Below, piece by piece: positions 45,284-56,628 of a stretch of DNA of 64,000 nt. The translations under genes were made by a program, and so were the position numbers. The notes under the pieces are model-generated. The model made no database searches and had not been told where the DNA came from. It saw nothing but the letters and a program-made list of their open reading frames with translations. This DNA is from Melampsora larici-populina 98AG31 (lineage: Eukaryota > Basidiomycota > Pucciniomycetes > Pucciniales > Melampsoraceae), in assembly GCF_000204055.1 (NCBI RefSeq), contig NW_006768778.1, forward strand, positions 1,588,638-1,652,637. Reading direction: 5' to 3'. The number at the start of each line of letters is the position of its first letter. The stretch's first letter is position 1.

Positions 45284-45971
45284 TGGTTTTCTGGTAAGTG
45301 AAGTGAGGGCACGTTGTCAATATGGGAAGTGGATGTGTGAGGCGGTGTGGTGGAAAGTGGTCATGGTATCTGGCCTTCGGGGGATTCAAAGTTGAGAAAA
45401 TCCGGCCGCGTGGCCAGATTTCAAATTACCGCAAAAAACGAAATTTGGAAATCTGGCCACGTGGCCAGATTTGCGGCCGGATTTCAACTTTGTATCCCCT
45501 AAATGAATTTGATGCTCAACCAGGTCCAATCCATTAATTTGTGCTCAAAATTAGAGGAAGTCAAACGGAAAAAGGCGCGAGCTACCGCTTTAGAAAAAAA
45601 CCGCTATTCATCTATCCAACTTGGCGGGGTTCAAGTTGACCAAATTGAAAAAATGCCAAAAATTTTGGGTAGTTTACCTCCCAGCCCATCAAACTTGTTT
45701 TTTTTGCGCTGGAAAAGGTACCATGAAGTGTGGTCCTTACCTCCCTCAGTGTTTGTTGATAATTTAAGCGAGATTTTGATGCAAGTGGATCTTCCTATCA
45801 ATATCTTTGAATCTAAAATGAAGGTGCGTAAGAAACAAGTTCCAATATATCCACAAATTTGTTCAACATCATATCCATAGTGATGGGTCAAAGAAACATC
45901 TCTTACAGGAATAGAGAAGTATGAGATTGTCTTCTCCCCCAAACCACGTAAAAGAGATCAACCCTTTCAAT

Positions 45972-47280
45972 GTAAGGGCACTCTGCTCAACATCTGTCTA
46001 CGAGGTAGCTGTTACAGCTTGTCTATAAGCGTATATACTGTGGTCTTATCATGTGTTATGATAAAATCAAACTGAGGCAAGCTGAAGTCTAGATTCAAAC
46101 TGTGTAGAAAATCCATCATGGCAAGTTGAAACTAAACATTTGACCTTCAAGGTGTGGATCTTGACGAATAACCATACATTTTCCAATGGAAAAACTCTCA
46201 TCAATCCACATATTCAACTTACAAGAGATTTCAACTCACTCGTCTCTCAAAATGTGGTTTATGGAATTCATCAAACTTTGCATTCAGCTTGATTAATTCT
46301 TTTGGTGAAGTTCATTATCAACGAGATCTTATCATTTGAACTTTCTTCCAATGTGATTCTAGATGCTAAGTAAAGACAAACATTATCAACATTTAGTGAA
46401 CACATTTTCCTAGTACGTTCTGATCTGTCGTTTTGATCTGTTTGATCAGGTTAAGACTCGCTTGATGACCTTGCTTCTCAACTTTTCATGAATTGATACT
46501 CAGTCCTTTCAATACCTTTAGCGGAGTGGATCTGAATTCCTTTAAGGTCTTGAAGAAAACTCACCGCGCTTGATCATTGAAACACAGTTTACTCTTTCGG
46601 GTAGTCTTCTTACCCTTCTTTCTTTTCTGATATTGAGCGCGCGAGTTTCCTTTACGTTCATCATCTTCAGCTTCCCGATGAATCCTCATACTTTGAGTTT
46701 GTATGACGCTCAACCCAACAAGTTGATACATGGTCATTGGTGGCCCTAGAATCAAACCCCTTCTTCTGCACTAATTCTTAAGCTCCTAGGAAGCTTTTCA
46801 ACCCATTTTAACTCTGGTTCGTACTTGAGATCTATCTTTAATGCCTCAAGTTAAAGGGTTTGAAATCGATCAATGTAGGCATCTGCAGCTCTTTCGGTCC
46901 CGGATGGTCACAAAGTAAACATTTTAAATCAATGCGACATTTCGATTTTTGAACTGAGGGCATTCTAATCTGAACTTGAGGTCATCATGCACGCGAAAGA
47001 GATGATATGGTTGAAGTTGAAGTGGATGAAAGCGGAGTTGCAATTGGTGTTTTTTCAACCTCCCTTTCGACTTCAGAAGTTCAGATATGTGAATGGGTTG
47101 TGACAGCTATCCACCCGAAGAACCTGTCCGTGACATGGCTCCGTCATCGATCCAGGCTCCAGGAAGGAAGGAGAATTGAAAGTTGAAGCGAACCTCGACC
47201 ATTGGATCCATATATGTTTGATACACTCTTTCAAGTCTTTCAAGCGCTCTATCAACAATCTGACTATACATCGATAACCA
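45972..47280. other. Intergenic or unresolved exons upstream of the pantothenate synthetase gene
   Basis: A minus-strand frame at 46561-46755 ends in a Lys/Arg-rich tail (QYQKRKKGKKTTRKSKLC) and could be the last exon of an unplaced gene. No domain or start is resolved. Otherwise I see no gene. Confidence 0.35.
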
Positions 47281-48338
47281 ATGAATTCGAGTGAACTAAA
47301 GCAAGATCTTTATCCATTCGAAATCTTACGAACAGTAGATGAAGTAAGAAAATGGGTAAATCAAGCACGATCAAATCAACAAACTATTGGTTTTGTACCT
47401 ACGATGGGATGTCTTCATGAAGGACATCTTCAATTAGTTAAACATTCAGTATCTTCAACTCATCGAACCATTGTTTCGATTTTTCAGTAATCCAACTCAA
47501 TTCCGTGAAGGAGAAGATTGTAATACGTATCCTTAAACGATTGAATCAGATTTAACTGTACTTTCTAAACTTTCTATTCAACCTAATTCAATGAACATTC
47601 CTACTTATCTTTGATGGAACTTCAATCGATTCTCAAAACTTATCAACTTCAAAAACATCAGACCAAATGCATCGAAAAGTCTCAGCAGTCTTCTTACCAA
47701 CCGAAGAAATCATTTATCCAAACGGATCTAAACTCACCACAATAGTAGATGTTCAATCTTTATCAAACTTATTAGAAGGAGAAAGAAGACCAGGGTTTTT
47801 TAAAGGAGTAGCCACAGTAGTGATGAAGTTTTTTTCTATGATTGAACCTACTTTAGCATTCTTTGGTCAAAAAGATTTACAACAAGCTATTCTTTTAAGA
47901 AGGATGAAATCAGATTTACATTTGAATTATCCTAAATCTTTGATTATCATTCCTACCGTTAGAATGGAATCGAAATTAGCATTGAGTAGTAGAAATGGAT
48001 ATCTTTCTAAAGAAGAACTGGATAAATCGATTTGTTTGTTTAATGCACTTTCTAAGGCTGCTAGTTTTACTCAACCTTTATCAATTGATTCGACTATCAG
48101 TTTTGAAGAACTCGAAACCATCGCAAAGGAAACCGTGGAGAAATATGAAGGAATCAAGCTTGAGTTTTTTTCAATCAATGATCCGATTTCTTTCAAAATG
48201 TTAGATACTATCAAACCTTTACAACCAATAGCACTCTCTGGCTCAATTCTGGTTGGCGATAGACCAGTTCGTTTGATTGATAATCTAGTCTTTCATCACG
48301 ATCTCAATAACGGTCTGAAATACGATCCTTCAACTTAA
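47281..48338 (+). pseudogene. PAN6: Pantoate-beta-alanine ligase (pantothenate synthetase), broken
   Basis: The enzyme joins pantoate and beta-alanine with ATP to make pantothenate (vitamin B5), the precursor of coenzyme A. Family motifs: [19 protein letters not shown] (ATP site), NPTQFREGEDCNTYP, RRPGFFKGVATVV, FFGQKDLQQAILLRRM, PTVRMESKLALSSRNGYL. Three lesions lie between 47485 and 47667. An extra-base frame change puts TAA at 47488-47490 inside the SIF-NPTQF motif. A second stop, TAA at 47534-47536, sits where the family has YPRT. A further frame change occurs before 47667. An intron could hide only part of this. Downstream from 47667 the frame is clean. Probably a pseudogene; assembly errors remain possible. 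Confidence 0.75.
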
Positions 48339-49277
48339 CCATTGGAAGTTGATGGGAAGTATTATGCCATGATCTCGTACGTTATAGGTAGTCATAAATG
48401 CATAGTAGATTTACAAAATTCTTATCAAAGATAAGTTGCAGCTTTCAAGAGTAGCAGACAATGCGAGTGAAAATAGATAGTGACAAAGATGGTTGAAAGA
48501 ACTAGTGTAAATAATAGAATGAAATATGTATATAAGTATCTATTTATGTCATATACTGTCCAGTGTTCTTGATTCAGTTTTCAGTGTTGGACAAATGTAG
48601 CATTCGTGGATTGCATTCACAAAGCCTATCTTCCTCATCAATAAAGTTCACTTGCCCCCTTGACCCATGTTTTCTTGCAGGAATATCTTACACCTGCCCA
48701 AAGCTCCATATCCCAGGAACTCTGATTAGCAAACCCATTGGGATGGGTTGATTATTTTGAGTGGTCCGGCCTTTAGCACAAAACGCTCACCAGCTAGTTG
48801 TGGCCAGCATGAGCTGCAAAACTAATTGGTTTTGTTTGAATCAATTTGATGCTAATTAACTATCAGACTTTGTAAATCCTTTATCCAGGCTATGCATACA
48901 CAGCCTTGATAATGGGACATGAAAGTTTGTAAAACAACTACAAGGATATGTAGATCAGTTGTCAAATCATATTTGCACAGCTTGATGAAGAAGCCAATTA
49001 ATGAAAAAAAATACTTCGCATGCAGAAAGCATTGATGGAAAACTTCAGGTCAATGTCATTATCAAGGAGAGTGTGGCATGAAGATAAAGTATCCAATCAG
49101 ACTTGATCCTTGAAGGCCTTACATTAAAATCCAGTGATCAGCCTTGATATCCTCTGCAATGGTGTAGACATGACCACACGAGATAGGCTTTGAGACTTGA
49201 TATAATAAATTGATTGTAAAGTCAGTAGCAAAGAAAAGTAAGAAGATAGAAATACATGCATGAAGAAAGATGCATTC
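48339..49277. other. Intergenic, no gene supported
   Basis: 3' flank of the pantothenate synthetase remnant and of the next minus-strand gene. Short frames only (for example 48563-48751), without a domain or splice pattern. Confidence 0.45.
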
Positions 49278-50277
49278 TTAATTTTGAAGGCTTGCTATGA
49301 AATACTCCTTGACTTCTACACCTGGTCCCCATCCAATGCTTTCATGTATGAAGATTGGTAGAGTACTTTGAATGCTCCTTGAATTGGAGTTGAAGCACCC
49401 ACACTGGCAGATCAAGTTGGATTTGGTAATTTTGGATTTGATCAACCTCATCATATTCACGCACCAATCATTTATTACCATACATCAGGTACATACCACA
49501 GGGTTTTTAAAACTTGTACCAATCAAAACACTCACCTTCCATGATTTTCTCACCTCTGGACTTCATCCTTATTTTGTTTTTTCAATTTGAGTGACGCAAG
49601 GGATGACACAAAAAGCTTTAAACAAATGTGTATGCTCTTACAATTGTCAAAGGAAAATTCTAGATAGATATTATGGTGAGACCTAGATTAGGGAAAAAGA
49701 GTTTGGAACCTTAAAGGAGTTTGATTCAGGTTGGTTTTCTCTGGTTTTTCCAAGCTTGATCCAAGATTTATCTAGATAGATATACAGTCAGACTAAACTT
49801 TATAAGAGAAGAAATCAAAATACTTGATGAACTCAAACATTGCTTCATAATCAAATGTTGTAGTGACTATATTGATTCTTACAACATGTTCATCATTTTT
49901 GAATCTGCGGAGATAATCTGTTGATATACCATCCCAGTACCTCAAAACAAAAACATCCTATCAAACATGATTACATTCATTAAAAACAAATCATACATCT
50001 TGACATCAAACTTGCAATTGTCCTGATAGCTTATTCAGTTAGGGCTTATCAAAACATTGGTAAGTCTGAGATCAAGATCAACAATTTGTTTACAATGAAT
50101 GTGATCATGTTGTCCATGTCCAATAAACACCAGTTTGTTTATGACTCTAGGATAGTATGTCAGTGAAGCATTTGTTTGTTTGAGGCTAAAATATATCTCT
50201 GTTGGTTCTTGGTTGTAGACTTCTTGGGGCTTCACAAAGGCTTGAAGTTGATACAAGAGATTATGACATGTCTTCAT
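49278..50277 (-). CDS. Predicted rust-type hypothetical protein, partial multi-exon model
   Basis: Three minus-strand segments look coding: about 50039-50277 (HNLLYQLQAFVKPQEVYNQE ... KLVFIGHGQHDHIHCK), 49799-49940 (YWDGISTDYLRRFKNDEHVV ... FIKYFDFFSYK, flanked by TTTTGAG and GTTTAG splice signals) and 49278 to about 49490 (ending GWGPGVEVKEYFIASLQN). Residue style matches the other lineage genes in this window. I cannot join the first and second segments in phase, so an exon is missing from the model or the gene is damaged. A hydrophobic stretch (IIIPQTLKFILSPFLPFIGG) at 50261-50455 could be an upstream signal-peptide exon. No family recognised. Confidence 0.4.
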
Positions 50278-50455
50278 ATTGGGAGAATTTTGCTGAGAGA
50301 ATTTGATGGTGATATGCTACACCACCACCTATGAAAGGCAAGAATGGGGATAATATAAACTTCAGCGTCTGAGGAATAATGATCAGATTACTATGACATA
50401 TCCAACCTAAAGATACACTGGATCCTAATGCTTGGTTTGCCTTTGGAGGCTTCAA

Positions 50456-51366
50456 TTACAGAACTACTGGTAAACATCCCTTCAACAAGAAGCAAAGGAT
50501 CATTACAGTCTGACATTGAATTGCTGCTAGGAGCAGTAGTATTGGTGAGGCAAGATTTGCTAGATGTCATGACGAACTGGGCTAATGTCAATGAGATGCA
50601 AAGATTATGCTTGATGTGAAGAGTTGCTAAGTACGAAACTAGGCAGTATTCCTCGGAGGATGTGATGTGTATAAACTTATAAAGACGAAGATTTGAAGCT
50701 CCAAAAAAGATTTCCTGCATATAGCCCAAGCAATATCCAAAAAAGATTACTGATAAAGTAAAAATGAAGAATGGTGTGTGTTCGAGTTTTGAAAAGACGA
50801 GTCTTAACTAGAGATACACTGATGAGATGGGGAAAGGAAATTGATAGGAAACTTGGACAATAATTAAGGAGACGATGAGGGTACAGGTCCATCGTGAGTT
50901 CTCGCTCACTGCTTATATTTTTGCCACCAAACTCGCAGCCTTCGGAACCCCGTCGAAATTCGTCATAGGACGTTGCATCAGGGTTTCTTCCATTTGACCA
51001 TCCATTGCTGGACGATCCTTCACAAGGTATTTGGTTGCGGCTGTGAGCTCATGAGTCATAATTCATCAGTTGATCAGCGGGGCGCGAGAGTAGACTGTCG
51101 CGCACTCCTTGCGTGCCTCCTTCCTGCGCTTTGAATGAAAGAGAGTACAATCTAGTTCAATCTGATTCCCGATAATTTCCTACCGAACAACCAATCAAAC
51201 CAACAACAACAACTACTGCTAACTATAACTTACTTACTTTCATCGAATCGATTATCGAGGGATGTAGCAAGATACAAGCTCATTCAACTTTTAATATTCA
51301 AAATCATTCTCAATCTCACTTCTCAAATCAAATCATATCATATCATATCATTCGACATCATCAATC
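50456..51366. promoter_or_regulatory. Intergenic, upstream of the deubiquitinase gene
   Basis: Overlapping short frames on both strands near 50391-50729 are not resolvable. The last 200 bp, with repeated catatcat tracts and CAA-rich leader, form the 5' flank of the USP gene. No specific site identified. Confidence 0.35.
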
Positions 51367-54300
51367 ATGAGTTTACTACGATGGATGGGTGTCAATCACT
51401 CAAACAATCCGTTAAATGCTCCTTCTGGATCTAAGCAACAAATCACTCCGGATCCTTGCAAAGATGAATGGTGGGCTACTTCAGGTGAAAGGTATTTTGG
51501 TATGGAAAACGTAGGTCTCATCAGTCTGTTCTAATCTACTTTGTTCATTATTCTCTTCTGCTGTGTTGCTGACCCGAATTGCTTTCTCAATCTAATCAGT
51601 TTGGAAACACCTGGTCAGCTAGTCAATTCAATCTTCATTTATTCAATTTGATGAACAAGAATCACCACTGACGATTGTATTCATTCAAACCTCTTTTCTT
51701 TACAATCAACTGTAAAAAAGTTATGCAAATTCAGTCTTACAAGCACTTTACTTTTGCAAACCATTTCGAGAGTTACTAGAGCTTTCGGCCAATCAACCTC
51801 TATATCTTCTTGATAGTGAAGTTGATCAATCATCCGGTACAAGTTCGGGACCTTCTACTCACGCCATCCCTCCTAAACATCCTCGCATTTCAACAGCCAC
51901 TGTGCGACCGCAGACTTCAGATGTTACTTCTTCACGTCAGCAACCATCGTCTTCTAATCATCCCAAGTCAATCCCTTCTCTCCTCAGCGCAGAAAAACTA
52001 GACCACAAGGACGCTAGTCCGCTCATGGGCTCCAGTGGAGCATCGGCTGCAAACGGACATGGTACCAATGGTCGACTTAGATCTGGTAGTGTTCAGATTC
52101 TAGGGTCTGTTCGTCATCCAGCAGGAGATCTAACGTCCGACCAAGCCTCGAGGAAAAGTGAACCCACCGATTCCCGCGATTCTCCATCACGCAAATCTTC
52201 AACGGGTCTATCGGCTCCTCAAACCTCAGTACCACCTTCAGTACCCCCGATCAAGCTACCAACGAACGTTAAGCGAAACTGGGGGGCAGCTGACCTTGAT
52301 CAGGGATTCGGTTCTCACCGCAAGCTTGCAGGCGAGCCTGCTTCTTCGAATCCCAACCAACCAAGCACATTGGTTGCTGATCCCAATTCGACAATCTCAT
52401 CAACACTACGTGACTTATTTCATCATATTTCTCATCAACCTAAACCAATCGGTGCTGTTGCTCCTCAAGCTTTTATCACCACTCTTAAACGTTATAATGA
52501 ATTATTTAGATCTACAATGCATCAAGATGCGCATGAATTTTTAAACTATCTTGTGAATTCAGTGGCAGAAGACGTAATGGTAGAACAAGAAAGATTGAGA
52601 AAAGCCGAAGACAACTCACCTTATTTAGAACCACCTCCAACATCCTTTAAATTTGCTGAACCAGGTCGAACATGGGTTCATCAATTATTTGAAGGTGTTT
52701 TAACAAATGAGACTAAATGTCTTACCTGTGAGACAGTCACTCAACGTGATGAAAGTTTCTTGGATCTATCGATTGATATCGAACAGAACACGAGCTTGAC
52801 GGCTTGTTTACGTCAGTTTAGTGCTAGTGAGATGTTATGTCAGAAGAACAAGTTTTCCTGTGATCAGTGTTGTAGCTTACAGGAAGCTGAAAAAAGGTGG
52901 GTTGTTTTCTATGTCCATCAATACTCGCGACTTGTTTTTATATCTCAACCTTTAATCGTACCTAACTGACCTTCACATTAAAATATGACTTTACTTTGAC
53001 AGAATGAAGATCAAAAAGCTTCCAAACGTTCTTGCACTACATCTGAAGCGGTTCAAATATCAAGAAGAATTACAACGTTACATCAAACTCACCTATCGTG
53101 TTGTGTTTCCATTTGAACTTCGACTCTTTAATACCACTGATGATATTCCGAATCCTGATCGTCTGTATGAATTATGGGCAATTGTGGTACATATCGGAAC
53201 GTCAGTCATCTACATCAATATCATTACTATTTCCGTTCATGACACAATCTCTTTTAACGGTACTTATGTGTTTGTGTCTATCTTAGTGGGCCTCATCATG
53301 GTCACTATGTGACCATCTTAAAGTCATCTGGCCGGTGGCTCTTATTTGATGATAATGTGGTCACTTTGATCGAAGAAAACGAAATACAAAAGTATTATGG
53401 TGACACACCAGGCGTCGGGAGTGGATATGTTCTGTTCTATCAAGCTGTAGATCTAGATTTGGCTGATGTGATCGGACCACGGCCGGAACTTGACGACACT
53501 GCCGAAAGTCTAGTTGACCCGATGGCTGGCTGCACGATGACTGATTTGAGAGAAGAGCCCGAAGAATTGGACCAGTCACCTAATCATTTACTTTCGTCGC
53601 TCAAGTCAGATGATCAGGATGTTGGAATAATCTCGCCTGATGACCATCCGACATTTTCTCCCTTGTATTCTCGTCAAAACTCTACTAGGGCTTCGGCTAG
53701 TTCGAGCAACTCATTGAAAGCAGATCAACCTTCTTTGACCGGTACATCCTCTACTAATCCTTTCAATCATCCTAATGTTTTGAATGGTAAATTATCAACA
53801 AATCCTCGAGATACTTCAAATATACATTCACCTTCAACTTCAGTCCAATACCCACCTCAGACTCAGCAAACGACTGTCTTAGGTTTGACACAAGACCGAA
53901 CTCAGTTGCCCGACACTGTCTCAAAGGTGTATTCCTTGACCACACCATCTCCCTCTCAAACACCTCAGAAATCGTTTCATCTGCCACTTTCTCATTCTAC
54001 TATCGTACCTGGACAAGAAGATTCTGATGGTTTAGGGCTACCTCATTCATTCCCTGCTCATACCAACGGAGCCAATTATCCTCGCAAAGACTCTAGTCGG
54101 TCTCAAGTAGATCCACCTGTTTCACCTCATTATGAAACTGAACTGATACCGAATTCAAGATTAGGATCTACATCAGGAGTTATGTCAAGTCAAACCACTC
54201 GACCTACATCACAAACTGGATCCGATACAACCAAATCAATTCAACACGCAGGATGGTTTAATTCAACTGGATCTAACCATCGACATCAACATGATTCAAA

Positions 54301-55054
54301 TGCATCAGCAAGTGTAACACGAAAGATTTCAGCCAAATTCTTGAGAAGATCAAGTAAAAAACCACAAGGATCAGAAGGAATGATTAGTCCACATTCTAGT
54401 CCACTCAGTTCAACTGTTGGAACACAATCTGTACCATTACCACCTTCCGTGAATTTAGCAAGACCGATGACACCTGAAGGAAATTTCAATGAGTTTCATC
54501 AACAACAACAACAACAAGTGGGTGATGTTGGTAATAATAGTATTACGTTTGAAAATTATAGAAGACCACCGAGAATCGAATCACTTCAATCAATTAGCAC
54601 ACCTAAACAAATTTCATCACCGAATAGTCGACCGATCTTAGGACATTCACATTCACATCATCATTCTCAAACCAAATCATCACATCATTCACAAATCATT
54701 CATCAACATAATCTAATGACCACAAGAGGAGCACAAGCACCACCTGCTACTTCATCCTTGAGTGAAAAACAACAAAGAGAGATTAAGAAGAAAACTGAAA
54801 GAGAGAGTAGAAAGACTCAGAAGGAAATCCTTAAAGCTGTTAGAGCTAGAGAAAAAGAACAAGCTATTGATGGGAAGAAAAGAGCTTCGATTGGGGTGAC
54901 TGGGATTGGGATTGGGGGTGGAAGTGGGATTGGAAGTGGAAGTGGGATTGGAGGTGGTAGTGGGATTGGAGGTGGTAGTGGGATTGGAGGTGGTAGGGTT
55001 GGGAGTTCTTCTGGGTCATCGGCTAGAGGAAGTAAGATTTGGAGTAGGGATTAG
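51367..55054 (+). CDS. Ubiquitin carboxyl-terminal hydrolase, USP12/USP46-CreB-Ubp9/13 type
   Basis: Cysteine protease that removes ubiquitin from proteins. In this subfamily it works with WD40 partners (UAF1/WDR20, or CreC in Aspergillus). Exons 51367-51510, 51600-51613, 51721-52896, 53003-53200 and 53287-55054 join in phase to 1099 residues. The Cys box [20 protein letters not shown] spans a 14-bp exon, so the catalytic Cys codon itself is split by an intron. Also seen: [12 protein letters not shown], two C-x2-C zinc pairs (CLTC, CDQC), the LHLKRF region, and the His box [11 protein letters not shown]. It is longer than animal USP46 because of a Ser-rich insert after the Cys box and a long disordered C-terminal tail with His, Gln and Gly-Ile-Gly repeats. 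Confidence 0.9.
54890..55005 (+). repeat. Coding minisatellite, GGNAGTGGGATTGGA-type units
   Basis: 15-18-bp units encode [13 protein letters not shown] repeats at the C terminus of the deubiquitinase. A similar tgggattgg/ggaagtggg run encodes GIGIGTVSGTGSGSGSG in the Ser-rich protein near 61965-62045. Confidence 0.85.
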
Positions 55055-56233
55055 GGATTAGAAAATAGGTAAAGTATGAAGGAAGGAAGGAAATGGAAAA
55101 TGGAAATGGGTTTCTTTTGATTTGATTGTTTTTTTTCTTTCAGTGAAAATATATATTTATATTTTGGATGTGAATGTTGTAATAAATTGAAGTTTGAATT
55201 GTGAATTTATGAATTTATTATATATATATTGATCTATTGATTGATGGGTTTTTTTATGTGTGTGGGTTTTTTTTGGGAGGAGTTGGTTGGTTTAACTTTG
55301 ATCATATTGATTATGAGTTTCGTATTGATTATGTTATTCATTGCTTTTTGTCTTTTTGAAAAGGTAAAGAAGAACTAGATTAAGATTTATTTACTTACTT
55401 TATATATATATATTGAAAAAGTAGAAGAAAACAAAAAATTCTTTTAAATTTCATTTTTGATATAGAAACTTTTTAGATTTCTTTTTTTTTATTTAGATTT
55501 TGATTTTCATTTAAAATTAAAACTAACTTTGGATTAATCAATTCCTGATCTTTTTGGTTTATTATGTAGAGAGAAAAAAATGAATTGATTGGAACTTGGT
55601 CATATTCCATTGTTGGGTTTAAGATGTTTAAGCTCTTCAGGACTTTTTCTATTTTGGTTTTGATAATACAAGAGGATTTTATCTGCTAGATACGCAGAGA
55701 GAGATAGATTTTGCTAACTTGATGCTCAAGAATGGGGAGCCTGTTGGATATAGGCTCTAGGATTTGTGCTAAGGCCACTATGGGGTTTGAATGGCACTGA
55801 AGAAAGACTCACCTTAAAACCAAACCACTTTGGCTTGTGCCTGCTTCTCTTGTTGAATGATTCCCACTTGGATACAGGATCCTGTGCATTGGTTTTCATA
55901 CAGTTGGATAACCCCATCAGAGTTGATCTTTTTTCTTGATGTTGGACATGTTTTGTTTGGATGGAGATATAGAGGCAGTGTCCAGTTGGTCTACAGGGAT
56001 CCAGCTTGCTTTGACTGGCCAATTGGGCATATATTACATGTTGAGGTGTGCCCACCCCTGATCTGACCTGAACTGGTTTTCACACCATGCCCACCACACA
56101 ACACGTAATGGGTCTTTCCCATGCCACATCAGTTTTGCAAAAGTACCTTGACTGAGCCAATAAAATACCCAACAATTCAGATATTTTTAAACAATTGTGG
56201 CACATATCTCATACAGGAAACTATCCCTAAGTG
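55055..56233. other. Intergenic, 3' flank of the deubiquitinase
   Basis: AT-rich and T-rich tracts, no gene supported. A minus-strand frame at 55726-56055 and a plus-strand frame at 55857-56066 overlap one another without recognisable domains. Confidence 0.45.
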
Positions 56234-56242
56234 GACAGTACC

Positions 56243-56572
56243 AAGGCTGCCACTATACTATACTATACTATACTGCACTATACTATACTGGACCTGAAAT
56301 ATACTTGGTATAGTATATTTCCAAACATGGTATAGTATAGTGCAGTATAGTATAGTATAATTGAAATATACTGCAGTATATTTACAAAAACTTGTCAAAA
56401 ACTTGTATGGGTGTCTTCCAGGTATGTTTGGTAAATTCAAATATACTGGGTATATTTTCAGCATAGTATAAGTATAAATATACTAGGATATTCCATATAA
56501 TGCCTAGTATAGTATACTTGAAATATACTATACCAACAGTATAATATACTGGTATAGTATAGTGGCAGCCTT
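56243..56572. mobile_element. Fold-back MITE built from TATAC/GTATA repeats
   Basis: 330 bp with inverted termini AAGGCTGCCACTATACTATA and the complement at the right end. It is flanked by the 9-bp direct repeat GACAGTACC (56234-56242 and 56573-56581). Nearly the whole interior is (TATAC)n or (GTATA)n in opposite orientations, so the single strand could fold into a long hairpin. A 9-bp duplication would fit a Mutator-like element. A TIR starting CAAGG with a 7-bp duplication is the alternative reading. Confidence 0.8.
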
Positions 56573-56628
56573 GACAGTACCTTTCCTCAATACTTTCAAT
56601 AAGTGATCAGGGCTGAGTCAAGTTCAAG

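Larger units (their letters stand above)
40834..45501. mobile_element. PIF/Harbinger DNA transposon, copy 2 (apparently intact)
   Basis: A 4,668-bp element with terminal inverted repeats starting TAGGGGATACAAAGTTGAAA and continuing ATCCGGCC at both ends, flanked by the 3-bp duplication AAT (40831-40833 and 45502-45504). Choosing AAT rather than the TTA/TAA flanks is supported because only AAT keeps the interrupted host frame open. It carries a plus-strand accessory gene and a minus-strand DDE transposase with no lesions. Confidence 0.88.
40757..45971 (+). pseudogene. Unknown host gene split by Harbinger-2
   Basis: Left part 40757-40833 reads FVGFHHEPLRCVQELDEFW.... After removing the element and one AAT copy, the frame continues from 45505 with MNLMLNQVQSINLCSKLEEV... 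to 45827. It is then spliced (GTAAGA...TTACAG) to 45909-45971, reading IEKYEIVFSPKPRKRDQPF. A further donor GTAAGG follows. Notable segments are ILGSLPPSPSNLFFLRWKRY and VFVDNLSEILMQVDLPINIF. No family recognised. The 5' end is not resolved (in-frame TAA at 40754), and exons after 45971 were not found with confidence. Confidence 0.5.

Noticed and set aside
40834..45501. TTA/TAA as the target duplication of Harbinger-2
   Set aside because: The two flanks would not match each other, and the host frame would close, whereas AAT matches and keeps it open.
47452..47487. Intron with GTATCT...TTTTTCAG in the pantothenate synthetase gene
   Set aside because: It would remove the conserved segment before NPTQF, and the stop at 47534 and later frame change would remain.
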